Below are positions 18,260-28,522 of a stretch of 31,105 bases of DNA, piece after piece. Source of the stretch: Coptodactyla brooksi (taxonomy: Eukaryota > Arthropoda > Insecta > Coleoptera > Scarabaeidae); contig JAWQRM010000097.1 in the NCBI GenBank assembly GCA_033557675.1, positions 1 through 31,105 of the forward strand, read 5' to 3'. Each line of letters begins with the position of its first letter. The stretch's first letter is position 1. A program made the translations under genes and the position numbers. Under the pieces are notes generated by a model. The model was not told the origin of the DNA. It ran no database searches and worked only from the letters and a program-made list of their open reading frames with translations.

Positions 18260-19005
18260 TCTTCCTTGCTTCGTCTTACACATTATGGGTTCGATGTTTC
18301 TTGATGCCTTATTGAAGAGTGTTGTTTTTTTCTATTTGTAGTCGTTGTATTTCCAAGACTGGTGTGTGTGGTGCTGTTTTCTCTTATATATGGTGGATTG
18401 CTGTTTTATTGTAGGAGCCTAATTGGATGGAATGTAGGTTGGGAACTGGTGTTTACCTGGACATTTATAGCTGGATTTTTTAGGTATTCTCTTAATCCTG
18501 CTTCCTATTTCCAGGTACGTATTCTGCATAATTGGAAACATGTTTGGTTGTTTTTTTATATAGAGTGTTGGGTGTTCTTTGTATCTATCGCTGAACTTTC
18601 TTTCTATTTGTCCTACATATTTCATTTCACAAGTGCCACATTTGATTTTGTATATTTTTGTTTTTGATTACTGTATTGTTTGTTGTTTGGATGTCTTTCT
18701 TTTTGTCCTTTATGTTTTCGGGTATTTTAGTTATTAATATTGTTGGGTATCCATTTTTATTAGTTATATGTACGATGATGTCTAATTATTGTTTATAAAC
18801 CTCCTTCTGCATTGGAAATGTGTCCAGCCTGTAGAGTAGGCTTTTAAATGTTGCTTCCTTCTGTTGCTTAGGGTAATAGATTACACTGACGTGTAATATT
18901 ATGTTATCTGTTTTCTGTAAATCTTGTATTTTAATTTGTCTTTTTCCTTGGTGATTTTGATTCCAAATAGTGATAATCTGAGACATGCCGACTACAAATA
19001 AAGAA
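18260..19005 (-). pseudogene. Penelope-like element fragment, RT thumb and GIY-YIG nuclease (copy 2)
   Basis: On the minus strand the order is IYYPKQQKEATFKSLLYRL with DTFPMQKEVYK, then after a stop NKNGYPTILITKI, then CEMKYVGQIERKFSDRYKEH, where CEMKYVGQ is the GIY-YIG-type motif. This arrangement fits the C-terminal part of a Penelope-like element. Stops and frame shifts show it is dead; the catalytic RT core is absent. Confidence 0.7.
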
Positions 19006-19014
19006 AAAGACAAT

Positions 19015-19490
19015 ATACAGGGTGTTCCATTTAAAAATCTAAAGTTGACTAGTTTTTAGAATAAACTGAACACCCTGTATATTAAAAAATAGTTTCAAGT
19101 TGTAAAGAGTTCGATGCAATCCAACTTTTATTTGAAAATTTTTTTTCTAAAAAGAACAATAACAGTTCTAAGAACAATTTTGCATTCACAGCTGTCATGT
19201 TTTTTTCAAAAATACGAAATAACGCCCAAACGGTACAATTTGCAACTAATATATAATAATTAAAGTGATCTTTAAATCTTATAAGGACTCGAAAAATGTA
19301 ATAATATACATCATGTTCCATTTAAAAATCTGAAGTTCCATAGTTTTTAGAATAAACCGAACACCCTGTATATTCGAAAACTGTTTTTGAAATTGCGAAG
19401 AGTTCGATATCATGCAATCTTTATTTGAAACATTTTTTTCTGAACAAAGCAACACCCGAGATTAAGAACGAAATACTCTCTTGCCCCATA
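19015..19490 (-). repeat. TACAGGGTGTTC-family repeat, copy 5 (inverted near-dimer)
   Basis: Reverse complement of 12135-12605, with the same two-unit order and the same outer end (CTCTTGCCCCATAGGAC at 19475-19491). One half-site is mutated (ATACATCATGTTCC near 19305). Confidence 0.85.
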
Positions 19491-19494
19491 GGAC

Positions 19495-19745
19495 TGTATT
19501 TTTAACAATTATGCTTATCACTCGAAAACTGTTGATTTTAAGCATGTACTATCCTTATAGTTTTTTACTGGCAATTTTATCTAAATTACAAAAATATATT
19601 TTGTTACAAAAAGTTGTTAAAAAAATCAAAAGAAATTTAGGTTAAGTACCTCAACCATATGTACAATTTTTTCGAAAACCTTATTGTGACCAGATTATAT
19701 AATAATTAGCTTGTATGTAAAATATTGTTTTACTCAGTCTAATAT
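19495..19745 (+). repeat. 260-bp direct repeat, copy 2
   Basis: Matches 11838-12100 in the same orientation while the neighbouring 470-bp repeat is inverted, so the two modules have been rearranged relative to each other. Confidence 0.85.
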
Positions 19746-20195
19746 GGCAGGAGACGTCAAGAAACATCGAACCCATAATACTTAAAGAACAAGACAAGAC
19801 CGGTAAAATGAATATATGGGAAGTAAAGATATGAGGAATGCAAAATTTTGTGCATGAAAGCAAAAGATTGAACTGATAACATTTTTGCATGGAAGAAATG
19901 CTAATGACTCCAATTTAATAATAAATGAGCCCAATGTTGTCATCTGTTAGATGACAATAGTCTGCAGGTCTTGGGTTCAATGCTAATGTATGCAACTTTC
20001 TTATTAACTGTCGATTTGCAAGTAGGTTTGTGGATTCAAAGCAATAGACTAGTTTGTTTTCTTAAATGCATTCGAAGACCTTAGAAATTATCGATAATAC
20101 GGAAATAAACCTATTTTGGATATGGAATTCTTTTTTGTTATTTCAAGCCCATCTGGAAATATCCTATATCAATATACAATGTATAAAATCAATAA
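19746..20195. other. Unassigned sequence with a small hairpin
   Basis: A short perfect stem, TTGTCATCT and AGATGACAA around a GTT loop, lies near 19936-19958. A GGGTTCAATGCT sequence further on resembles a tRNA B box only weakly. No gene was recognised before the transposase remnant. Confidence 0.35.
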
Positions 20196-20460
20196 AAGGA
20201 AAAATCGAATTGTTCACACAAGAAAATCCACAAGACATTTGGGCAGGTATCATTGAGGATCTTGTTATTTGTCCTTTTTCTGTCATGGATACTAATTGTA
20301 TAAATAATAAAAAATAACTTTAGAGTCCTGGACTGGAAGAGGAAGCCCAGTTGGATGGTCGGCTAGATTCCCTGACTGTGCTGCTATCAACTTTTGTTTA
20401 TAGGGTAGCCTTAAAGAATTCGTTTATAATTTATTAGAAACATCATACAAGCATCAATAA
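20196..20460 (+). pseudogene. DDE (mariner/IS630-superfamily) transposase fossil
   Basis: One frame reads QENPQDIWAGIIEDLVICPF, corresponding to the 'VWAGIIGDxIIGPFF' segment after the first catalytic aspartate. It stops at 20315-20317. A second frame from 20323 reads SWTGRGSPVGWSARFPDCAA, then stop, GSLKEFVYNLL, corresponding to 'RWIGRGSPVxWPPRSPDLTPLDFFLWGxLKExVY'. The section between, which would hold the second aspartate, is deleted. Same family as 3468-3717 and 30158-30373. Confidence 0.75.
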
Positions 20461-22567
20461 CGAATTTTCTCTTTAAGCATCATTGAAGTCCCACTAGCAT
20501 CTGCTGATATATTTCTTTATCTTCAGAAATTGTTAAGAAAAGACAAGACATTTATTCTTGCAATTTAGTAAATCTTGCAGTAAACAATACAAACCGGTGT
20601 ATAAATGTTTCAGTACATATCTGAAAGACATTCGTTGAGAAATATCCACGAAAAAATTCATGGACAAAATATACCATTTTATTTACATTCAATAATGATT
20701 ACTCTTGAGGATGATTTACTGTTAATCAGCACGCGTTAGTTAAATATATTCTGGATGTTGAATTATTTTGCAGAAGATTTGTTAGAAGTTGGTGGGGTTT
20801 CTTTAGGACAGTGGTTCACAAATTTACAACAAAAACGTGACCACGAGTTCTCAAGCGAAATAACTCTACATAACTGTATAATAGAAAAACTACAAACTCA
20901 ACATTGATGTCTTCAGTGGAGTGGTGTGGTCTACAAATTTGTTATTTGTACTTCAGACATGAAACAGAACTAAATTGTGGATTATGTGCAAAACTCTCTT
21001 ATAGTACCATATTTTAGAGAAGTGATTACTTATAGTGATAAGATTCATTTCCTGTCTAAACCTGCATTGATATTACAGGTTGGTGATTATCAAAGCCAAT
21101 CTCTTGGCTTTGATAAAAAAGCCAATCTCTTGGCTTGGATAATGTAGAAACGTCCGAATATATTATACAATTTCATTATAGATTGTTATTTGTGTATTAT
21201 ATTCCAATTATGTATTTCTTTATTACGTGCTTCTTTAATCTGACCTCTGGTTGCGGTGCTCTATGGTAGATTTCAAGCGTCGAATTTCGCAAACTGTAAG
21301 AAACATTAGCAGTGTTCATGAACTGTGAATTAGCAAACAAAGTACTTGCGCATTTAACAGTCCATTAGTGTTAATTTACAGGACCGCCGCTAGGTGTAAG
21401 TGCTAAACTTTTTCGAAAGAAAATTTTCCATCCTTACCCACGAAAGGCTGAAACACAAAATAAATTAGTTAATAGATTCATTAATATGCATTTTTTGTTT
21501 TTTATATTTCACTTCTTGCCCTCATTTTTGTATAGATCTATAGTTATTTGTTTTACTACTAAATTTTCTAGTGAATCATGTTATAGTATTTCCTTAGTCC
21601 TTATGGTATTTTGCAATGTCAGAAATTGACATTGCAAAATACTATAAGGACTGAAGGTCTTTTTAATTCGTGTTTCAATTAACTAAATAAATGAACAGCC
21701 AAAAATCTTTATACAATAAGAGCTTTTGTCAACTTAAATCTACAACGAAAATGAATCAGGTTTGTTCTGGAAGATGTGAGAGCTAATCACTTTTTTGGCA
21801 TGTATTAATGGAATTTCTTGCAATTGGGATAAAGGAAAACTAAATTATTTATTAATTATAATATTTTTTATATTATAGTGTATTATTATATATTTATTTA
21901 TTTTATAAATTTATTTTAATTAGTATTACAATTATTATTTTTTTTAAATAAAAGTTATACATGTTTGGCTTTTTCTGATGCAGTATTATATATTATGTGT
22001 TATTTTTCAATCATTTTTTTGGTTAGGTGGAAATACCGAATCTACATAACTATACGTTTATCTCAGGGTTGTTATTAAAATAAACCGAATGACAGACTCA
22101 TAGCTTTGTTGTTTACTTTCTATAGGATATTTGAAACTATGATATGTGCTGCATTAAGTTCTTTTAGTGGGATTCAATTTTCAATAGCTGTCAGCATGGT
22201 TAAGAAGGGTAGTGCTTGAGTGTTTTGACGCTAAAATGATTTCATTTGGGCTATTTTTGGGTTTATTAAAAGCAACTGATACCGTACATCCTTCTTAAAG
22301 GTCAAAAGTACTGGAAGGGTTATTTAAAAATTCATAGCAAGTACATCTTTAGCGAATTTGAAAATGAAATTTTGTGATGTCTCAATATATACAATTAAAA
22401 AATTAACAAGCAAACTGTGGAAAAGTTCAAAGAAACATCAACATTGTAATATACAGTCGCATGAATATTTAGATAGTATTTGTTCAGCCTCTTTAGTATC
22501 TTGTCGAATTAATGCTGGTCGTGAACAAACAAACTGTTTTTTTGTTTAATAATTAAATGCTTGATTC
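20461..22567. other. Long gene-poor stretch
   Basis: No recognised gene. A 47-residue open segment at about 20751-20905 (FAEDLLEVGGVSLGQWF...) follows a TTTTGCAG acceptor-like site but matches nothing I know. At 21100-21145 the stem AAGCCAATCTCTTGGCTT is repeated in tandem. A long hairpin lies at 21596-21652. The stretch 21840-21960 is nearly pure A+T. Confidence 0.4.
21596..21652. repeat. 57-nt near-perfect hairpin
   Basis: Arms of 26 nt (21596-21621 and 21627-21652; arm core TATTTTGCAATGTCA) surround a GAAAT loop with one mismatch that would be a G-U pair in RNA. Candidates are a tiny snap-back repeat or a small-RNA precursor. The ATGTCA...TGACAT core resembles the dyad inside the tandem unit at 14028-14256. 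Confidence 0.85.
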
Positions 22568-22640
22568 AGTGAAACCTGTCAAGCTGTTAATCTTTAACTG
22601 TAAGTTGGAATCCTGTGCAAGTTGAATGTTTCTTATTGAA
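22568..22640 (+). mobile_element. Possible left terminus of the Tigger/pogo element
   Basis: CAGTGAAACCTGTCAAG near 22569 followed by GGAATCCTGTGCAAGTTG resembles the CAGTGGAACCT-type termini of Tigger/pogo transposons and lies about 380 bp before the transposase N-terminus. No matching right end was found after 24847. Confidence 0.4.
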
Positions 22641-22951
22641 ACCTCAGAATTCCTATGATTTTATATTACGTTGAACCTGTACATAATATATTGTTTACCT
22701 GTCTGCCTTATATCCTGCTCACTTAAACTAGTTATTTCTTAAAATTAACCTTCTGCAACTTGACCACCATTGTGCTAACAAACATATGTTGCAGTACTAT
22801 ACTGTACTATTTGCCGATAATTATACTTACTTTTATTGTTTTTTACCTACCATTTTAACCACAATTAAAAGTAAATACCCATTTTTCAATTATATCTGTG
22901 CTATTGACATGACAAGATGTTTGTGCATGTTTATCTATTCATCTGCTAATA

Positions 22952-24847
22952 ATGGCTACAAAATTTAAATCAAATAAGTTGAGAGTAGAAAGGAAGAAGG
23001 AACTATTAGATTTGTCGAATCAAAGTGACAGTCGACAGATATTATGCGCAAAATTGAGAAAATGAAAAGGAAATCTGGAACATGAAGGGATCAATAAACA
23101 ATAAGATCGATTCTGGTTTCCCATCTGACCCTGCAAACTAAAATTAGGAAAGTAGTTATATAAATAAACATCTAAAATTTCAAGAAGAAATAACACCACT
23201 TTTTGGACTTTATCCATATAATTTGAAAGATATATTATCGATAAATTCCAACTAAAAGTTTTGTGACAAAGGAAGATCCCTGTAAAGCTGAAAAGTTAGC
23301 GAAAGAAAGACTAAGTGGTTTTCTGTGTTTTAGAGCAATATTCTGAAATACTGGGTAAAAAGAACTTTTAGTTATTGAAAATGCTACACATTCGAGAATT
23401 TTTAATACACGTTGTGTCGATCTAAAAAATGTATCTGTAAGTTGGCACTCGAATAAAAAGGCTTGGATCACAAGCAGGATTTCTTACAATTGGCTAAAAC
23501 TATTGAACAAAGAAATGGAGCGTCAAAATTGTTAAATAATTCTCCTGATAGGTAATACTTTCATACATCGAAATACTCTAAATTTCTCTCATGTTACTGT
23601 AAAATTTCTATCAGAAATCTTGACTTCTGATGTGTAGCCATTAGATAAAGGAATTATGTAGAATATGAAACATCACATCGCAAATCATGAATAGTACAAT
23701 TCTGTCCGTGAATTCAGTAAGTGTATTAATGTCTGGGATACGATAAGGTGTAAGATAATGTTTAATGGTAAGGTTTTTGTGTACCAAAACATTAAGAACA
23801 TAGGTATATAACTTTAAGACAAAGGTACTGATATGTTAGTTATTGTTTAGTCATGGAGCACACATCTACAAATGATGTGTTGGTATTATAATAATTGATA
23901 CATTAAAAAAGAAGTATCTGCTTTTATCTTCTTCTTCTCATTCAGGCCTTTAATCCCTTCCATAGTTTACTTACCAAAAAGTTGGCATATGCATGGAACT
24001 CCATTTTCTCACCACTTTTGCTATTCTGTACTGCCACTTTTCCTACATACTCAACTAACTATGTCTCCCAATATTTTTCTGTCTCCTAGCATGTACCCAG
24101 ACTTGTTTCTAAGTATTGAATTTCTAAGATTCAACTCACCTGTAATGTACTAGTTTAAGATGGACACATGTCATTCTCTATTTAGAATGTTGCCAGATAA
24201 AATTCATAAAATAAAAGGAGAAAAATGTAGTAGAGGTAAATTGTCAAAAGTACTGATAATAGGTAACAATGTAATTATATATGGATAGTGTTATCCACAT
24301 TGTATAAGATTTATTAAATTTATATTATAAATATATAATAATTTATAAATATATTAATTAATTTATACTGATTTGTAAATATATTAATATATTTATACTG
24401 ATTTATAAACGTATTAATGATTTTATAATAATATAAGCAAATTTTAATTAAACTTGTGGAACAACAAGATAATAATGAACGTGTGACCATTTCTATGTTA
24501 GATACTATTGACTTATTAACCGTTGCATGGGAAGGCGTTTCACAAAAAAATAATTTGTAACCATTTTCACCACGATGGACTTGTGAAAGCTCCTAACGAC
24601 CTAATCGACGACAGGTTTGGACCAGAACACTACATCCCATTAAGTGAATTATTTCAAATTGATAAACTAATGAATATTAATTTGTTCGACGATTTCATTA
24701 ATATTGATAGTGAATTAATTACTGTAGAAGAAATGGTAGACGATGATTTAAGCAAGTGAGGTAAGAAGTAAAGATGAAGAAGAAGCACTACAGCACATAA
24801 AACAAATTAAAAACTACTTCAAACATGTAGGAGGATCTAGTGATTAA
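22952..24847 (+). pseudogene. Tigger/pogo-type transposase fossil (DDE_1), rearranged
   Basis: From 22952 an ATG opens a basic N-terminus (MATKFKSNKLRVERKKELL) fitting the pogo HTH start, which soon breaks. Around 23265-23700, in shifting frames, follow EKLAKERLSGFLCF, LVIENATHSRIF, SNKKAWITSRISYNWLKLL, ILLIGNTF and SHVTVKFLSEILTSDV, stop, PLDKGIM: the DDE core with its second aspartate replaced (usual VDN is IGN here) and the third block (PLDKG) after a stop. At 24180-24285 an extra block (LPDKIHKIKGEKCSRGKLSK) repeats the beginning of the core, so part of a second copy seems inserted. From 24438 the C-terminus continues (VTISMLDTIDLLTVAWEGVSQ, then IICNHFHHDG, EEMVDDDLSK and ALQHIKQIKNYF). 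Several frameshifts and stops: inactive. Confidence 0.85.
24341..24420. repeat. 30-bp A+T-rich tandem repeat inside the Tigger remnant
   Basis: Two units, 24341-24370 and 24371-24400, each end in ATTTATACTG, with a partial third to about 24420. The period is exactly 30 bp. It interrupts the transposase fossil. Confidence 0.8.
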
Positions 24848-25247
24848 ATATTTTCTAATTTAAATAAAATACATTCGAAGCACTAGAATTAACAAAATGA
24901 AATGTACCATCGAATATTAAAGAACAAAATTATTGTAAACTGCATAATTTATGTATTTTTTTCTTAAATTCACGAGAAAACACTTCTGTTAAGATGATCA
25001 TCCGAATATAATGTATCAATTTCTTTGGTCCCCTGAAGTTTATTATAAGCGGATTACCATTCAAAATTGTTTGTTGGACATTTTGATGAATCGAGATGCA
25101 AAATAAGGACGACATTATTAAGAATTCAAAAATCTTGGTAAAAGATAGTTTTAGAGGATTCACTAAGGTTGGGTCTCAAACTGTGATATGATGGATTAAA
25201 ATAGTATATGATGGATCCATATATGATGGATAAAAATAGTAAGAAAA
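24848..25247. other. Spacer between two transposon fossils
   Basis: No gene is seen. ATATGATGGAT is repeated three times near 25186-25232. Confidence 0.4.
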
Positions 25248-25930
25248 TTGATTAACAAACAATTTAAAAGATCTATTTTTTTAGTTACTGCAGGTTGTAC
25301 TGTATATTTACAAAAATTAAATCCAACACGTTGGAGTGATCGAATATTATTATTATTAGCAGTCAATCTACTGTATAAAGACGTAGTTATGTCCTTGAAT
25401 AAAATTATTTTAACATCTTCAAAAGAGGACAAACGTGAAGAAACGAATTGTCAAAAGCAGCACAGAATAAAAACATTAATGTAACTGAGGTTCGTAAACT
25501 AATTAAGAATAGCTTACATTTTTCGAAAGAAACAAGAAATGGTTACAATAAACGAAAACTGTAACAGTTTAAAAGTAACTTAACTAAAACAGTTTAAAAG
25601 TAAATGTAAATGCACAGTCAAAGATATTTTGATAAACTTTGTCAAGATAAAGGAATAATCGAAAAAGAACAAAACTTTAAGATAAACGTATTCTACCAGG
25701 TTCTAGATATAATACACACCTAGTTAAACTATAGGTTTCAACCCCTTTTCCTTATGAGGTAGAGATTTTTGTTATTTAGTAAAATTCTTTTACGTTAGGA
25801 AATAATAAGCTAATATGTGATAAGTTGGAGCAACGCAGCTTTCTCCTTGCTGATAAATGTTTTGGATTTATTAACGAATTTCGTAGAAATGAATACCAGA
25901 AAGAAATAGTTAAATCGGATTTACTTAATT
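25248..25930 (+). pseudogene. hAT-type (DUF4371/ZMYM1-like) transposase fossil
   Basis: The frame at 25248-25484 reads YLQKLNPTRWSDR followed by a helical stretch (LLYKDVVMSLNKIILTSS) and KEDKREETN, the pattern found in hAT transposases ('LxxTRWSxR...'). Further on, from 25611, another frame reads MHSQRYFDKLCQDKGIIEKE, then NFKINVFYQVLDIIHT, stop, LNYRFQPLF, which corresponds to the region before the hAT dimerisation domain ('RFYDE...FKVNFFYxxLDxxxxxLxxRF'). The two parts are in different frames with stops between. The conserved C-terminal dimer motif was not found. Confidence 0.7.
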
Positions 25931-26219
25931 ATAAATAATGTATATTAGTATGCAGTATTTAAAATATTTAGAGCCTGGTCACATTAATTTAAAGCATTAT
26001 CACTTATATTATGTACTTTTGATGTCAGTATCTAACTGCTGGTACATTTAGATTTTTTTAAATTTAATATTGTTTAATAGTAATGAAACAAAAGCATAAT
26101 AATAAAAGCGTAATTTATAATTTATATATCTGGAGTGCAAGTAAGATTTAAAAGATTTCTTGTGAAAATTAAGGAATAGATTATTTTTCTTTACTTCACT
26201 GCTTGCTTCTTTATTCCAT

Positions 26220-26530
26220 TCCTATACGTTCATTTCTAATTTTGAAACCACTTACAGGCTTTGCTTTATGACTTTATTCCTTAATTGTTCTTCAATCTTA
26301 CCTCCTCTATCCTCCTCAAATATCTCGTCTACAGTACTTTTATTCTGTGCTTTTGCTTCAAGGTAAGTTCGCACCCCCCAATGGCACGTGCAGAACAGAT
26401 TCCTCTTTTCGTGTTTTTAGAAACCATTCTTTTTAACTATTTAACTTTAATGATTGCAAAGAGATGTTCATTATTCTGCTGTTTAGCTCTTTCTTCAGCT
26501 TGCCATCTTCTGTTATTCTTGTTTCAAATA
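26220..26530 (-). pseudogene. Non-LTR retrotransposon reverse-transcriptase C-terminal fossil
   Basis: On the minus strand: ETRITEDGKLKKELNSRIMN (the 'ITEDGKxxxEIxxRI' block), then in another frame KQKHRIKVL, stop, TRYLRRIEEVRLKNN, matching the 'xKxKxxIxAxEMRYLRRVxGVTRxDxIRN' pattern of insect LINEs. Plus-strand hydrophobic frames over this segment are shadows. The clade is not resolved. Confidence 0.6.
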
Positions 26531-26669
26531 TTCTTCTTATATGTTCTGTCTTTTTCTGGTTCAGATTGATTTAATAAATTTCTAGATCCTTTACAATGAC
26601 CAATGCTTTAGTTTCTGTTACAATTATTTGTATATTATCAGGAGTACAAGTTGTTTAGTGGTATAAGTA

Positions 26670-27873
26670 GTAAAGTAGGCAAGGTAAACTACAAGAAAAT
26701 ACCAAAAGAGGGCAGCAGTAGTAACCAAAACAACAGCAATAGAAGGGAAATAATTTGTTACAAATGTAAACAACCCGGACATTACATTAGATCAAAGTGA
26801 TTAGCACAGGAGATTTTAAACATAAAATCGAAGACAGAACTGAAGATGACGGTAAACAGTTGAACGTGGCGGAATCTAGTGGTGGCTTAGAAGCATCTCA
26901 AGAAGAACCAGAAATCTTAAGAAGATCAGAAAGAGAGAAGACCAGAAGGTTTTGTTGTAAAAGGTCATAACAATAAAGTTCTGAAGCATTTCTTCCAGGG
27001 TTTGGAATAAAGGAGTCAATAATCTTAAAGCTAGGATACAAAACGTCAGATCTTGAACCTTGTTTGTACATTAAAAGGCAAAATGGTTTGTTCACTATAG
27101 TTGCTTTATATGTGGATGGTTTCTTTATTTTTTCTAATGACACAGAAAATGGTGAAGCACAACAGTGCTTAGGTGTAAGAACTACAAGAGACTACAGTAA
27201 TAATTATATAACTTTAGCGTTATATATATTAAGCTATTTATTAAGCTATATAATTATATAGCTTAACTAAGGGTGTTTCTACTCCTACGAACAGCAAGGA
27301 TAATTGTGATGATCAAACAAATATTTGTAATAAGGAGATACCTTATCAGAAACTTAATAGGGAGCTTAATGCATCTTGCGGTTTTGGTACATCCCAATAT
27401 TGTTTATACAGTTAGCTTAGTTATTCGAGTCGATTTAATTATTGCTATACTGACTATCATTGGGCATGCGCAAAGAGAGTTTTGAGATATTTAAGAAGCA
27501 CAAAATCCTATTCTTTGAAATTTGTTGGTAACAATGATAGAAAATCATATATTGGCTATGTGTTTAAATTGTCAGGTGCAGCAACTTCATGCGAAGGCAT
27601 GAGGTTGCTTAGAAGCGAAGCTTCTAAGGAAGCAATATACTTAAGAACTTTACTATTAGAATTACTTGGTTTCGATAAAAGCGTTGTTATTTTTGATGAT
27701 AATCAGAGTGAACAGAAATTGTCACTAAATCCCATATTTCATAAGAGATCAAAACATATTTTGTTAGAGAGGCTATCTCTAGAAATTTTATAGAGGTTTA
27801 GAAGGGTTGAACTGCTGTAAAACATTATAAGTTTGTTAAGGACTTAAGTTTGGTGAATATCTCAGCAAATTAG
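26670..27873 (+). pseudogene. Ty1/copia retrotransposon, internally deleted and mutated
   Basis: Order: Gag tail with a CCHC knuckle CYKCKQPGHYIRSK at 26756-26797, where the last cysteine is replaced by the stop TGA at 26798; a pol linker PEILRRSEREKTRR (about 26913-26952); reverse transcriptase LKLGYKTSDLEPCLYIKRQN, then YVDG at 27109-27120 where the catalytic motif should be YVDD, then GEAQQCLGVRTTRD; a region with PTNSKDNCDDQTNICNKEIP and GSLMHLAVLVHPNIVYTV; RNase H RYLRSTKSYSLKF, SYIGYVFKLSGAATS, EASKEAIYLRTLL, DDNQSEQKLSLNPIFHKRSK; and a C-terminus HYKFVKDLSLVNIS with stop at 27871. Protease, integrase and the RT N-terminus are missing between knuckle and linker. No long terminal repeats were identified. 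Frameshifts separate the blocks. Confidence 0.85.
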
Positions 27874-27967
27874 TTGCTTAGCATTGTAGCGCCACCTATG
27901 AACAGAAGTTCACAGTATGAGAATACGATGCAAAAAACCCTTTCTTTTTTGCCTTTGGGGTAGTTGG

Positions 27968-28321
27968 CTACATGTGAGAAATAACCCAATCTCCTTGGTT
28001 TTGAATCACCCCCATGGTTTTGAGGCGTAATCTAATGGTTTGTTGAGTCACTTCCAATGTTCCTACAAATCCTTTTTGCGTTCGACACGAGACTCCATCC
28101 AATGATGCCTCCAATTCTGCATTTTGGAACGTTTCTGACCCTTCTTCACTTTCCCCATCTTCCGTGTCAAAATCACCATTTTTGAACCGTCTAAACCAGT
28201 ATCCACAAGTTGAAATTGATAGAGGATAGTTTATTTCAGCTGCATTTTTCTTCAAATGGAAGCAGAAAAGTAAAGCTTTCCGCAAGCTGCGTTTCGTTGG
28301 CAGAGAAGTCCACATATTCAA
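27968..28321 (-). pseudogene. Mos1-like mariner transposase, N-terminal DNA-binding half
   Basis: ATG at 28321 opens 117 codons. Residues near 16-28 (LLFCFHLKKNAAE) fit the first helix-turn-helix of Mos1-type mariner transposases; GYWFRRFKNGDFDTEDGE (about 40-57), AELEASLDG (about 68-76) and LEVTQQTIRLRLKTMGVIQ (about 90-108) fit the rest of the paired DNA-binding region. A stop follows where the PHEL linker and catalytic domain should begin, and no catalytic domain is found downstream. The bipartite DNA-binding half is unbroken except for a short deletion near residues 29-36. Confidence 0.75.
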
Positions 28322-28522
28322 TGATTAAAAAACTACGCAGTTGAAATTTCGACAAAAATGATACACATATATTAAAAAATAAAGCCTAATGATGACACTT
28401 TAAAATGAATGTGGGTACAATATGACCAGATGCGATTTAATGCTAGTAACTCCCTTTCTAGTAAATCCTTTCATAAGGCCCAGGGGATAAACAAACAAAA
28501 ACATAGATTGATGACACCATAG

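Larger units (their letters stand above)
17615..19005 (+). repeat. 1.35-kb composite repeat, copy 2
   Basis: Direct repeat of 12640-13990, about 5 kb away. The plus-strand LINE fragment (17990-18255) and minus-strand Penelope-like fragment (18260-19005) are joined at the same point as in copy 1. The right end is A-rich (ACAAATAAAGAAAAAG), immediately followed by a minus-strand TACAGGGTGTTC-family repeat. Confidence 0.9.

Noticed and set aside
18362..18667. 101-codon plus-strand hydrophobic frame
   Set aside because: It lies antisense to the Penelope-like nuclease fragment, which has recognisable motifs.
19936..19985. tRNA or tRNA-derived SINE head (GGGTTCAATGCT near a hairpin)
   Set aside because: No A box at the right distance and no cloverleaf could be drawn.
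26285..26569. 94-codon plus-strand membrane-like frame
   Set aside because: It is the complement of a LINE reverse-transcriptase fossil on the minus strand.
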